64,000 nucleotides of DNA from Hymenobacter nivis (lineage in GTDB: Bacteria; Bacteroidota; Bacteroidia; Cytophagales; Hymenobacteraceae), in the NCBI RefSeq assembly GCF_006439025.1, contig NZ_RCYZ01000002.1, positions 310,753 to 374,752 on the forward strand, in the 5' to 3' direction. This document shows positions 49,217 to 57,074 of the stretch, in pieces (the first letter of the stretch is position 1; the number at the start of each line of letters is the position of its first letter). The notes below the pieces were generated by a model that worked only from the letters and a program-made list of their open reading frames with translations, was not told where the DNA came from and did no database searches. Made by a program: the position numbers and the translations under genes.

Positions 49217-49948
49217 ATGACTACTCCCAAATCCCTACTCTCGGTATTCATGGCCTGCGTGCTGTTATTCAGCTCCTGCGCCTCCACGCGCCAGCCAGCT
49301 GATACCTCTGCCAACGGCACGGGCGTCCGCAAAGACGGCATGAACAAGGCCACTAAGGGTGGCTTGCTCGGGGCTGGCGGCGGCGCGGCCGCAGGGGCCC
49401 TGCTGGGCGGCTTGCTGGGCGGCGGCCGCGGCACGGCCATTGGTGCCATCCTGGGTGCCGCGGCGGGCGGTGGTGCCGGCGTGCTCATCGGCAAGAAGAT
49501 GGACAAGCAAGCCGCTGATTTGCAGCGCGACATGCAGAACGCCAAAGTAGAGCGCGTGGGCGAAGGCATCAAAATCACCTTCGACTCGGGCATTCTGTTT
49601 GACACCAACTCGGCCACGCTGCGGGCCGCTTCGCAGGCCGACATCACCAAGATGGCCGCCACGCTCCAGAAGTACCCCGACACCAACGTGCTCGTGGAAG
49701 GCCACACCGACAACACCGGCACCGACGCCATCAACCTGCCCCTGAGCGAGCGCCGCGCCCAATCGGTGGCCGATGCCACGGTGGCCCAGGGCGTGAGCAG
49801 CAGCCGCATCACCACCAAGGGCCTCGGCTCGTCGGATCCGGTGGGTGATAACTCGACCGAGGCCGGCAAGCAGGCCAACCGCCGCGTGGAAATTGCCATT
49901 TTCGCCAACGAGAAAATGAAGAAAGCCGCTGAAAACGGCACGCTCTAG
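49217..49948 (+). CDS. OmpA-family lipoprotein with glycine zipper
   Basis: A 243-residue predicted lipoprotein (lipobox FSSC, Cys21). A glycine-zipper region about 50-95 (GLLGAGGGAAAGALLGGLLGG, then GAILGAAAGGGAGVLIG) may insert in or bind a membrane; then the helix KKMDKQAADLQRD and an OmpA-type peptidoglycan-binding domain (about 110-230) with VEGHTDNTG. Closely related to the gene at 50633-51349 (same zipper, helix and OmpA order), so they are paralogues, one acylated and one soluble or secreted. ATG 49217 starts the lipoprotein signal. Confidence 0.88.
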   Translation: MTTPKSLLSVFMACVLLFSSCASTRQPADTSANGTGVRKDGMNKATKGGLLGAGGGAAAGALLGGLLGGGRGTAIGAILGAAAGGGAGVLIGKKMDKQAADLQRDMQNAKVERVGEGIKITFDSGILFDTNSATLRAASQADITKMAATLQKYPDTNVLVEGHTDNTGTDAINLPLSERRAQSVADATVAQGVSSSRITTKGLGSSDPVGDNSTEAGKQANRRVEIAIFANEKMKKAAENGTL

Positions 49949-49999
49949 TTTCGTTGCAAGGCCTATTGCCGCCTGTAGCAGCCATAGTTCAAAATCAAG

Positions 50000-50029
50000 A
50001 AAAAGCCGCCCCCTGGGCGGCTTTTTTTA
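50000..50029 (+). terminator. Intrinsic terminator
   Basis: AAAAAGCCGCCC pairs with GGGCGGCTTTTT around a short loop, 50 bases after the first OmpA lipoprotein gene. Confidence 0.92.
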
Positions 50030-50131
50030 TGAATATGTGGGGCTCTAACTAGTAGGGAGTAACTCCAATAAAACGACTTGCGTTAAAATCATTGTACTGC
50101 TTATCCATTCTCCACTTAGCCTTGCTTTCCC

Positions 50132-50410
50132 ATGAAATCTTTCAAAATTGCTTTCGCCTTCTTGTTGATGTTTTTCCTGTTAGCCGGTTCTGCTGCGCAA
50201 GCCCAGGACGTTAAAAAAGGTTGGAGCCGCAAGGCCAAGGGTGCCGTGGCCGGTGGTGTGGGTGGCGCCGTAGTTGGTGGCCTGATTGGCGGCAAAACTG
50301 GTGCCGTAGTAGGTGCTGGTGCCGGTGTTTTAGGCGGCGGCGCAGTAGGCCGCAACCAAGACAAGAAAAAAGATCCGGCCCGCTACAACGGCTACCGCAA
50401 TAAAAAATAA
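50132..50410 (+). CDS. Small exported glycine-zipper protein
   Basis: A 92-residue protein with signal peptide about 1-24 (FAFLLMFFLLAGSAAQA) and a glycine-zipper core about 37-72 (AVAGGVGGAVVGGLIGG, then GAVVGAGAGVLGGGAVG) ending in a basic tail (RNQDKKKDPARYNGYRNKK). It looks like the zipper part of the two flanking OmpA paralogues, without the OmpA domain. Its function is unknown. Confidence 0.8.
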   Translation: MKSFKIAFAFLLMFFLLAGSAAQAQDVKKGWSRKAKGAVAGGVGGAVVGGLIGGKTGAVVGAGAGVLGGGAVGRNQDKKKDPARYNGYRNKK

Positions 50411-50447
50411 GGAGCCCACGCGGGTATAATAATCTGCTCAGCAACTG

Positions 50448-50481
50448 CAAAAAGCCTGGCCCTGTCGCCAGGCTTTTTTTG
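50448..50481 (+). terminator. Intrinsic terminator
   Basis: AAAAAGCCTGGC pairs with GCCAGGCTTTTT across a short loop after the small glycine-zipper gene. Confidence 0.92.
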
Positions 50482-50632
50482 TGGGGCCCTAGGCGCGGTG
50501 GGGCCCCCGGCGGCGGGCGCGAGTTTGGCAAGATGCTTGTAAAAGGCGTATTTGCCGACTGTTTGGCGGGTCGGCGCCCATTTCTTAACACGGTTTATTC
50601 CGTTCTTGCCAAAATCCATTTTTAAGTTACTT

Positions 50633-51349
50633 ATGAAAAATCTCCGCACTCCTTTTTCTTTCTTGCTGGCGTTGCTGCTGCTGGTGGGCCAACTGGCGCA
50701 GGCCCAAAGCACCACCGTGACTACGGCCAAGCCCAAGGGCATGACCAAAACGCTGAAGGGCGGCATCATCGGCGGCCTGGGCGGGGCGGCCGGCGGGGCC
50801 CTGTTGGGCCGCGTGATTGGCGGTAAATCGGGCACGGCCAAGGGTGCCATCCTGGGCGCCGTGGTGGGCGGCGGGGCCGGCGTGCTCATCGGCCGCAAAA
50901 TGGACAAGCAAGCCGCCGAGCTGCGCCGCGACCTGGAAGGCGCGACCGTGGAGCGCGTGGGCGAAGGCATTAAAATCACGTTCGCCTCGGGCATCCTGTT
51001 CGCCAGCAACTCCTCGACGCTGACGGCTGCCGCCGCCGGCAACATCGACGAGCTGGCCACCACGCTCCAGAAATACCCCGACACCAACGTGGTGGTGGAA
51101 GGCCACACCGACAGCTCGGGCTCCGACGCCATCAACCAGCCCCTGAGCCAGCGCCGCGCCCAGGCCGTGGCCAACGAGCTGACCGGCAAGAGCGTGGATT
51201 CGGCCCGCATCACGGCCACGGGTTACGGCTCGTCGCAGCCCGTGGCCGACAACACCACCGTGGCCGGCAAAGCTGCCAACCGCCGCGTGGAAGTAGCCAT
51301 TTTCGCCAACGAAAAAATGCAGAAGGCCGCTAAGAAGGGCACGCTGTAA
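50633..51349 (+). CDS. OmpA-family glycine-zipper protein (paralogue)
   Basis: A 238-residue exported protein, paralogue of the protein at 49217-49948. The signal peptide (about 1-24, FSFLLALLLLVGQLAQAQ) has no lipobox, so this copy is predicted to be soluble in the periplasm or membrane-associated through the zipper. Zipper region about 44-85 (GGIIGGLGGAAGGALLG, GAILGAVVGGGAGVLIG), helix KMDKQAAELRRD, OmpA domain with VEGHTDSSG and a basic RRVEVAIFANEKM end. ATG 50633 starts the signal peptide. Confidence 0.88.
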   Translation: MKNLRTPFSFLLALLLLVGQLAQAQSTTVTTAKPKGMTKTLKGGIIGGLGGAAGGALLGRVIGGKSGTAKGAILGAVVGGGAGVLIGRKMDKQAAELRRDLEGATVERVGEGIKITFASGILFASNSSTLTAAAAGNIDELATTLQKYPDTNVVVEGHTDSSGSDAINQPLSQRRAQAVANELTGKSVDSARITATGYGSSQPVADNTTVAGKAANRRVEVAIFANEKMQKAAKKGTL

Positions 51350-51366
51350 GCGCAACGCTGCAAAAC

Positions 51367-51407
51367 AAAAAAGTCCGGCGGCCCACTCGGGCCGCCGGAC
51401 TTTTTTG
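51367..51407 (+). terminator. Intrinsic terminator
   Basis: AAAAAAGTCCGGCGGCCC pairs with GGGCCGCCGGACTTTTTT around a 4-nt loop (ACTC); a strong stem after the second OmpA paralogue. Confidence 0.95.
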
Positions 51408-51455
51408 TGGGCCCCGGGCGGCAACCTTCGCCGGGGCGGGGCGGTACAACCGGCC

Positions 51456-52235
51456 ATGCCCGCACCTGCCGCCACCTACGCTTCGGACGCCGCCGCCAAG
51501 GCCCTGGCCGACCACGATATCCTCGACCAGTTTTATGGCCACTTGCCGCCGGTGGCCCGGCGCACGCCCATGCGCGAACTGATTTCTACGGTGCTCTCGC
51601 ACCGCACCACTCACGCCGACGAAGAGCTGGCCTACGACCGGATGCTGGAGGCCTTCGGCGACTGGCCCGGCGTGCTGGGGGCCCCAGTGGACGACCTCAT
51701 CCACGCCATCCGCACCACGCGCTGGCCGGCCACGCAGGCGCCGCGCATCCAGGAGATTCTGCGGCGCATTCAGGCTGAGACGGGCGGTAAGTTTGACCTC
51801 GACTTCCTGGCCGACTGGCCCACCGACCGCGCCATGGCCTGGCTGACGGACATGCCCGGCATTGGCCTGAAGACGGCTTCGCTGGTGCTGCTCTTCAACT
51901 ACCACCACCCCGTGCTGCCGGTGGATGCGCACGTGCACCGCGTGGCCCAGCGGGTAGGGTTTCTGGGGCCCAAAGTGTCGGTGGAGAAGGCGCATAGCGT
52001 GCTGCTGGCCCTGCTGGGGCCCCGGCTCGACGCCGAAGGACTGTTCAACTTCCACAAGCACAACTACTGGCACGGGCAGCAAATCTGCTTTTTCCTGAAG
52101 CCCAACTGCTCGCGCTGTCCCCTCAAAGGCTTTTGCAACTACTTCCAAGAGCACTACGGCGCCGCCACCCCCGAGGCCCTGGCCGCCACGCCCACCGCCT
52201 GGGACGCCGCCGCCTGGGGCAAGCTGCCGCACTAA
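51456..52235 (+). CDS. Endonuclease III-like DNA glycosylase/AP lyase
   Basis: A 259-residue HhH-GPD glycosylase. The helix-hairpin-helix motif is DMPGIGLKTASLVL near residue 135, with the catalytic Lys; the conserved Asp lies in VDAHVHRVAQR near 157. The C-terminal Fe-S cluster motif C-x6-C-x2-C-x5-C is complete (CFFLKPNCSRCPLKGFC near 211). It is expected to remove oxidised pyrimidines in base-excision repair. The family has several branches (Nth, MutY-like); the Fe-S cluster and lengths fit Nth. Confidence 0.9.
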   Translation: MPAPAATYASDAAAKALADHDILDQFYGHLPPVARRTPMRELISTVLSHRTTHADEELAYDRMLEAFGDWPGVLGAPVDDLIHAIRTTRWPATQAPRIQEILRRIQAETGGKFDLDFLADWPTDRAMAWLTDMPGIGLKTASLVLLFNYHHPVLPVDAHVHRVAQRVGFLGPKVSVEKAHSVLLALLGPRLDAEGLFNFHKHNYWHGQQICFFLKPNCSRCPLKGFCNYFQEHYGAATPEALAATPTAWDAAAWGKLPH

Positions 52236-52292
52236 CTTCGCGGAACGGGTCGGCCGGGGCCCCACTGGCGTCCGCCGCCCATTCCTCTGCCC

Positions 52293-53276
52293 ATGCGCCT
52301 CGTTAAGCACCCCGTTCTCTGCAATTACTACGTCACGTACCGCTGCAATGCGAAGTGCGCGTTTTGCGACATCTGGGAGAAGCCCTCGCCCTACATCACG
52401 CTCGACGACGTAGACCGCAACCTGCGCGACCTCAAGCGGTTGGGCGTGTCGGTGATTGATTTTACCGGGGGTGAGCCGCTGCTGCACCGCCAGCTGCCCG
52501 ACTTCCTGGCGCTGGCGCGGGAACTGGGTTTCATCACTACGGTGACCACCAACGGCTTGCTGTACCCGAAAAATGCGGAGAAGCTGCGCGGCCTGGTGGA
52601 CATGCTGCACTTCTCGCTCGACTCGGCCGACCGCGACACCCACGACCGGGGCCGCGGCGTGGCCTGTTACGATTTCGTGCTCGAAAGCATCCGCGTGGCC
52701 AAGGAGCTGGGCGAGCGGCCCGACATTCTGTTCACCGTTTTCCGCCACAACCTGAAGGACCTGGAGGCCGTGTACCGCGACATTACCCAGCCCAACGGCT
52801 TGGTGCTCATTCTCAACCCGGCCTTCGAGTACGGCGACGTGGAAACCGGTGAGCAGCTCACCGCCGAGGAGCTGGACTACCTCTCCGCCTTCGGCCGGCG
52901 CAAGGGCGTGTATTTGAACGAGGCCTTCATTGCGCTGCGGCGCGACGGCGGCAACCACGTGGCCGCGCCCGTGTGCCGCGCGGCCAGCACTACGCTCGTC
53001 ATCTCGCCCAGCAACGAGCTGGTGCTACCCTGCTACCACTTGGGCCAGCAAAAATTTCCCATCGACGGCCGCCTGTTCGACCTTTACGGGGCCCCCGAAA
53101 CCCAGCGCCTCGCTGCCCTCGAAGGCCGCCTGCCCGCCTGCGAGGGCTGTACCATCAACTGCTACATGCAGCCCAGCTTCGCCGTCGAAACCAGCAAATA
53201 CTTCTGGCAAGCCCTGCCCAGCACCCTCAAGTACAACTGGGACAAAGGCACCTGGAAGCGGCTGCTGCGGGCCTAG
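52293..53276 (+). CDS. Radical SAM protein
   Basis: A 327-residue radical SAM enzyme with the cluster motif CNAKCAFC near residue 18 in the TIM-barrel start, followed by FTGGEPLLH near 58 and other core landmarks. The C-terminus has extra Cys residues (LPCYHLG and CEGCTINCYM) that could hold an auxiliary SPASM-like cluster. The substrate is unknown. It is followed by a convergent gene whose stop shares the CTAG at 53273-53276. Confidence 0.88.
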   Translation: MRLVKHPVLCNYYVTYRCNAKCAFCDIWEKPSPYITLDDVDRNLRDLKRLGVSVIDFTGGEPLLHRQLPDFLALARELGFITTVTTNGLLYPKNAEKLRGLVDMLHFSLDSADRDTHDRGRGVACYDFVLESIRVAKELGERPDILFTVFRHNLKDLEAVYRDITQPNGLVLILNPAFEYGDVETGEQLTAEELDYLSAFGRRKGVYLNEAFIALRRDGGNHVAAPVCRAASTTLVISPSNELVLPCYHLGQQKFPIDGRLFDLYGAPETQRLAALEGRLPACEGCTINCYMQPSFAVETSKYFWQALPSTLKYNWDKGTWKRLLRA

Positions 53277-53764
53277 CGCGCCAGCTGGGCCCCCAGCTGG
53301 GCCAGCGCCTGCTGCAGTTCTTCCGGGCGCTGAGTGCCCAGCAGTAGGCGGCGGCCATCGGTCAATTCCAGCTGCAGGCCCTGGCTGCCCGCCACGTTCA
53401 GGGCCCTATTCTGTGCAGACAACCCCCGGATGCCCCAGCCGCCGTATTCGCCCAGCGGCGAATAGGTGCGCACTTGCGCCGTCCGAACCTGCGCCCACGT
53501 CAGGCGCGTCCATCCCAGCGGGCGCATGCGGTAAGTGAGGCCCTGGGCGTCGAGGCGGGTGTCCAAGCGCAGCCAAGCAAACAGCCCCGCTACCAGCAGC
53601 ACCGGCAGCACCAGGGGCCCCGGCGACCAGCGCGCCGGCCCGTGGGACAGTGCGGCGATGCCAACCGGCAGCAGGGCTAGCACCAGTAACAGCCACCACC
53701 AGGGGCGCAGAAAACCTTGGCTTTCGGAGAACACCACGGGGCCGGAAGCGGGGGAGGACGCCAT
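53273..53764 (-). CDS. Hypothetical membrane protein (PH-like domain)
   Basis: A 163-residue protein with two membrane segments (about 21-40, PWWWLLLVLALLPVGIAAL, and about 48-65, LVLPVLLVAGLFAWL) and a cytoplasmic domain of about 100 residues with strands such as DAQGLTYRMRPLGWTRLTW and LQLELTDGRRLLLG, typical of bacterial PH-like domains. The function is unknown. It converges on the radical SAM gene with overlapping stop codons. Confidence 0.7.
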   Translation of the reverse strand: MASSPASGPVVFSESQGFLRPWWWLLLVLALLPVGIAALSHGPARWSPGPLVLPVLLVAGLFAWLRLDTRLDAQGLTYRMRPLGWTRLTWAQVRTAQVRTYSPLGEYGGWGIRGLSAQNRALNVAGSQGLQLELTDGRRLLLGTQRPEELQQALAQLGAQLAR

Positions 53765-53784
53765 GCGCCAAATATAGCAGCGGC

Positions 53785-53792
53785 TACCTTTG
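53785..53792 (+). promoter_or_regulatory. Promoter -7 element (TACCTTTG)
   Basis: TACCTTTG matches TAnnTTTG 25 bases before the start of the gamma-carbonic anhydrase-like gene. A good -33 TTG is not obvious. Confidence 0.6.
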
Positions 53793-53816
53793 AGCTTCTA
53801 TTAACCAGCCCGCCCC

Positions 53817-54350
53817 ATGCCCGCCCTCATCCTGCCCGTTCGCGGCGTTTACCCTGAAATTCCGGCCGATTGCTTCGTGGCCGACAACGCCACGGTGGTG
53901 GGCGACGTGGTGCTGGGGCCCGGCTGCACGGTGTGGTTCACGACCGTGGTGCGGGGCGATGTGAACAGCATCCGCATCGGGGCCGGCACCAACATCCAGG
54001 ACGGGGCCGTGCTGCACTGCACCTACCAGGGCGCGGCCCTGCGCATCGGCGCGCGCGTCAGCATCGGCCACCGGGCCCTGGTGCACGGCTGCACCGTGGA
54101 AGACGACGTGCTCATCGGCATGGGCGCCATCGTGATGGACCACGCCGTATTGGGTGCGGGCTGCCTCATCGCCGCTGGCGCCGTGGTGCTTGAGCACACC
54201 GTTTGCGAGCCCGGCTACCTCTACGCCGGCGTGCCCGCCCGCCGTATTAAGCCCGTGAGCGAGGCCCAGCGCGCCGGTTTGCGCCGCACCGCTGAGAATT
54301 ACCAACTCTACGGCAGCTGGTTTGCCGCCCCGCCGGCCCCGGCTGAGTAG
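53817..54350 (+). CDS. Gamma-carbonic anhydrase family protein
   Basis: A 177-residue left-handed beta-helix protein built on hexapeptide repeats (for example ATVVGDVVLGPGCTVWF and NSIRIGAGTNIQDGAVLH), followed by a C-terminal helix. The candidate zinc ligands are the His residues in AVLHCTY, SIGHRALVHGC. This group includes CamH-like proteins, whose carbonic anhydrase activity is not always present, and related acyltransferases. ATG 53817 lies just after a promoter box. Confidence 0.85.
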   Translation: MPALILPVRGVYPEIPADCFVADNATVVGDVVLGPGCTVWFTTVVRGDVNSIRIGAGTNIQDGAVLHCTYQGAALRIGARVSIGHRALVHGCTVEDDVLIGMGAIVMDHAVLGAGCLIAAGAVVLEHTVCEPGYLYAGVPARRIKPVSEAQRAGLRRTAENYQLYGSWFAAPPAPAE

Positions 54351-54627
54351 GTGAGGCGCGGGTAGGGGAGGGCCCTGTGCCTCCGCCGGAGTGCCGGGCG
54401 CCTAGGGGCCCTAAGTTGGCTGGGAAGGTGGGTGCCAACGAGGCCAAAGGCTTAGTGTTAACGCGTTTTTGGTATTTTTTTAAAAAACAAAGCTAATAAT
54501 TATCAATGCGTTAGTGGCGGTCAGAACGGGCTCAGCGGGTATTTTGTGGGAGATGGACAATCAAGAAAAAATAGGCTGCGTATAGGGAACTATTACCCAC
54601 CTCTCATCTTTTTCTTCATTTTTCACC

Positions 54628-55197
54628 ATGAAAAAAGCCTATTCTTTAACCCTCGCCCTGGGAGTAATTGTTGGTTCGTTGAGCTCGTGCAGCCGCACCG
54701 ACTACGCCGCCACTGCCCAGACGCCCGCTCACACGAGCGTTGCCACCACCGTGGCTGCCCCCGCCGCTGAGGCCATTGCCCCCGAAGTAACCGTGGGCAC
54801 GCCCGCTCCCGTAGCACCAGTGGTAGCCGTGGTTCCTGTGGCCACCGCCCCCGCTCCGGCCGCTGTTGCCGTGGCTCCCAGCAAGTTGGCCAAAGTCAAC
54901 TCGGCGCAAGTAGTAGCCCAAACGGTGGCCCAGCCCACCGCTAAAGAAGTGAAGCCCACGCTGATCCAGCGCTTGGCCGTTAATAAAGTGATGAAGCAAG
55001 TGGCTAAGGCTGAGGCTCGCCAGCAGAACACCGCCAGCACTGCTAAAACCGCTGCTGCTGGTACTGCAATTACGGTGGCTTTGGTCGGTTTGGCCGCGTT
55101 GCTGATTGGTATCATTGTTAGCTCGGGCTTCCTCATCACCGTTGGTTCCATCGTGCTGGTGGTAGGCTTGGTGCTCTTCATCCTGAAGTCGCTGTAA
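54628..55197 (+). CDS. Lipoprotein with C-terminal membrane segments
   Basis: A 189-residue predicted lipoprotein (lipobox LSSC, Cys21). An Ala/Val/Pro-rich stretch about 28-90 is followed by a basic helical segment (LIQRLAVNKVMKQVAKAEAR) and two hydrophobic segments near 146-187 (GTAITVALVGLAALLIGIIV; ITVGSIVLVVGLVLFIL). It matches nothing I recognise with confidence. A strong terminator follows. Confidence 0.7.
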   Translation: MKKAYSLTLALGVIVGSLSSCSRTDYAATAQTPAHTSVATTVAAPAAEAIAPEVTVGTPAPVAPVVAVVPVATAPAPAAVAVAPSKLAKVNSAQVVAQTVAQPTAKEVKPTLIQRLAVNKVMKQVAKAEARQQNTASTAKTAAAGTAITVALVGLAALLIGIIVSSGFLITVGSIVLVVGLVLFILKSL

Positions 55198-55219
55198 GCT
55201 ACCCGGCTGCTCCGTCACC

Positions 55220-55262
55220 CACAAAAAAATCCCCGGCATTACGATGCCGGGGATTTTTTTTG
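55220..55262 (+). terminator. Intrinsic terminator
   Basis: CACAAAAAAATCCCCGGCAT pairs with ATGCCGGGGATTTTTTTTGTG in a long stem after the lipoprotein gene. Confidence 0.95.
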
Positions 55263-55590
55263 TGGCCGCTGGGGCCCCTAGAGAAGCTGTGGGACCCTAG
55301 CAGTTTGGCGCTAGTGTACATGGCGACCACTTACTACCAGGCTGCGCTTGGTCTCGCGTGTAGGACCCTGGGGCAAGGCCAAGCACAGCTTAGTGGTACG
55401 GATCGATACGTACACTAGCCCCAAACTGCACTAAGCAAGGGCATTGGACCGGAACAAGTAGTTGTGCGAAGGCGAACAAGCGGAAAGGCGCTCAGCATGA
55501 CCGCCTTCTTTGTTGCAGTAACACTTCGTGCACGAGGCCTACTCACGGACACTGAAGCGCGCCTGTTTTGGGACGCGCTAGCCGGGGGCC
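55263..55590. other. Intergenic region with MITE-like element
   Basis: No gene is supported over these 328 bases. The left half contains the palindromic element at 55301-55428; the rest (55429-55590) is non-coding with no visible structure beyond short A/T-rich stretches. Confidence 0.5.
55301..55428. mobile_element. MITE-like 128-bp palindromic element
   Basis: Terminal inverted repeats of 19 bp (CAGTTTGGCGCTAGTGTAC at 55301-55319; complement at 55410-55428 with one mismatch) bound a 128-bp non-coding element. The inner arms also pair partly. Its units are related to the repeat at 35011-35066. No target-site duplication is seen. It has no ORF, so it would need a transposase in trans. Confidence 0.5.
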
Positions 55591-56925
55591 CTAAATCTCG
55601 GCGCTGAGGTCGTTGCGGGGCTCGGCGGTTTCCTCGGCGCGCACCACGCGCAGCTGTACTAGGTCGATAACGCGGCGCGAGCGCTCCAGCACCCGGAACT
55701 CGTAGGGGGCGAGCACGGCCACGTCGCCCACCTCCGGAATACTGCCGTACACCACGTTCAGCAGGCCGCCCACGGTTTCGTAGTCATCGCTCTCGGGCAG
55801 TGGGTAGGGCAGGTACTCGTTGGCGTCGGAGATGGACGTGGCAGCAGCCACGCGGTACTCGTCGGCCGATATCTTCTCCACCACGGGCACCTCGTTGTCG
55901 TACTCGTCCTGGATTTCGCCCACCAGCTCCTCCATGATGTCCTCAATGGTGACGATGCCCGACACGCCGCCGAACTCGTCGCTCACCACGGCCATCACCG
56001 TGTGCTTGCGCTGGAAATTGCGCAGCAAGCGGTTGATTTTCTTGGTTTCGGGCACGAAGTAGGGGGCGCGCATGATGCGGGCCAGCTCCACGGGCTCGTT
56101 GCGCCGGATGATGGGCAGCAAGTCCTTCACGTTCAGGATGCCCACGATGTTGTCGATGTTGCCTTCGTACACCGGCAGGCGCGAGTAGCCCTCGCTGAAC
56201 ACCGTTTCCAGGATTTGCTCTTCCGAGGCGTGCACGTCGAGAGCGGCCAGCTTAGTGCGCGGCACCATAATTTGGCGCACCATGCGGTCATTAAACTCGA
56301 ACACGTTCTCGATCAGTTCGTGCTCCGAGTCTTGGATTTCGCCGCTCTGCTTGCTCTGGTCCAGCAACAGGCGCAGCTCGTCGGAGGTGTGGGCCTCGGT
56401 GCCGTGGGCCTGCGTGACGCCCACCGCCCCGAGCAGTACGTTGGACGCCTTCGACAGGAACCACGTGAGGGGCAGGGTGGCAAAATAAAACACCCGCAGC
56501 GGCAGCACCAGGGCCAGGCTCACGGCCTCGGGCCGCTGGATGGCCAGCGTTTTGGGAAACAGCTCGCCGAAGAGCACGTGCAGGATGGTAATAAAAATCA
56601 GCCCCACCACCACCGCCGTGCTGTGGGCCGCGGCCGGCGAAATGGCGATGCTGAACCGGCCCATCGTGTTCAGAATGATCTCGGTAGCCACTTCCTCGCC
56701 CACGGCCCCCAGGATCAGGGATGCGATGGTAACCCCCAGCTGCGTGGCCGATAGGTAGCTGTAGAGGTTGTGCAGTACGCTCATCGCCTGCTTGGCTAGG
56801 CGGCTGCCTTCCTTGGCTTTGAGCTCGAGCTGCGAAAGACGGACCCGGATGAGTGAGAACTCAGCGGCCACAAAAAACCCGTTGGCTATGATGAGTAGCA
56901 GGGTGATCAGAATTTTTAAACCCAT
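55591..56925 (-). CDS. CNNM/CBS/CorC_HlyC domain transporter (hemolysin-family protein)
   Basis: A 444-residue protein of the CNNM/CorC (HlyC) family. An N-terminal membrane domain (about 1-200, FGELFPKTLAIQRPEAV is the CNNM motif) is followed by two CBS domains (about 210-330, MVPRTKLAALDV and GILNVKDLLPII), and a C-terminal CorC_HlyC domain (about 350-435). Members handle Mg2+/Co2+ ions and are wrongly called hemolysins. ATG 56925 (MGLKILITLLL) was preferred over an upstream frame extension of 16 residues. Confidence 0.92.
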   Translation of the reverse strand: MGLKILITLLLIIANGFFVAAEFSLIRVRLSQLELKAKEGSRLAKQAMSVLHNLYSYLSATQLGVTIASLILGAVGEEVATEIILNTMGRFSIAISPAAAHSTAVVVGLIFITILHVLFGELFPKTLAIQRPEAVSLALVLPLRVFYFATLPLTWFLSKASNVLLGAVGVTQAHGTEAHTSDELRLLLDQSKQSGEIQDSEHELIENVFEFNDRMVRQIMVPRTKLAALDVHASEEQILETVFSEGYSRLPVYEGNIDNIVGILNVKDLLPIIRRNEPVELARIMRAPYFVPETKKINRLLRNFQRKHTVMAVVSDEFGGVSGIVTIEDIMEELVGEIQDEYDNEVPVVEKISADEYRVAAATSISDANEYLPYPLPESDDYETVGGLLNVVYGSIPEVGDVAVLAPYEFRVLERSRRVIDLVQLRVVRAEETAEPRNDLSAEI

Positions 56926-57074
56926 GTCGGCGGCCCCCGCGACGCGGACGGTCTGGGGGCCATTGTATCCCAAAAGTACGGACTTTGGCGCGGGGGGTTG
57001 GCGGTTTGAACTTTTCAGCCAGCCGATTGTGCTTAGGAAGCCTATTTTTACGGGCTAATGCTGATAAATTTTGT

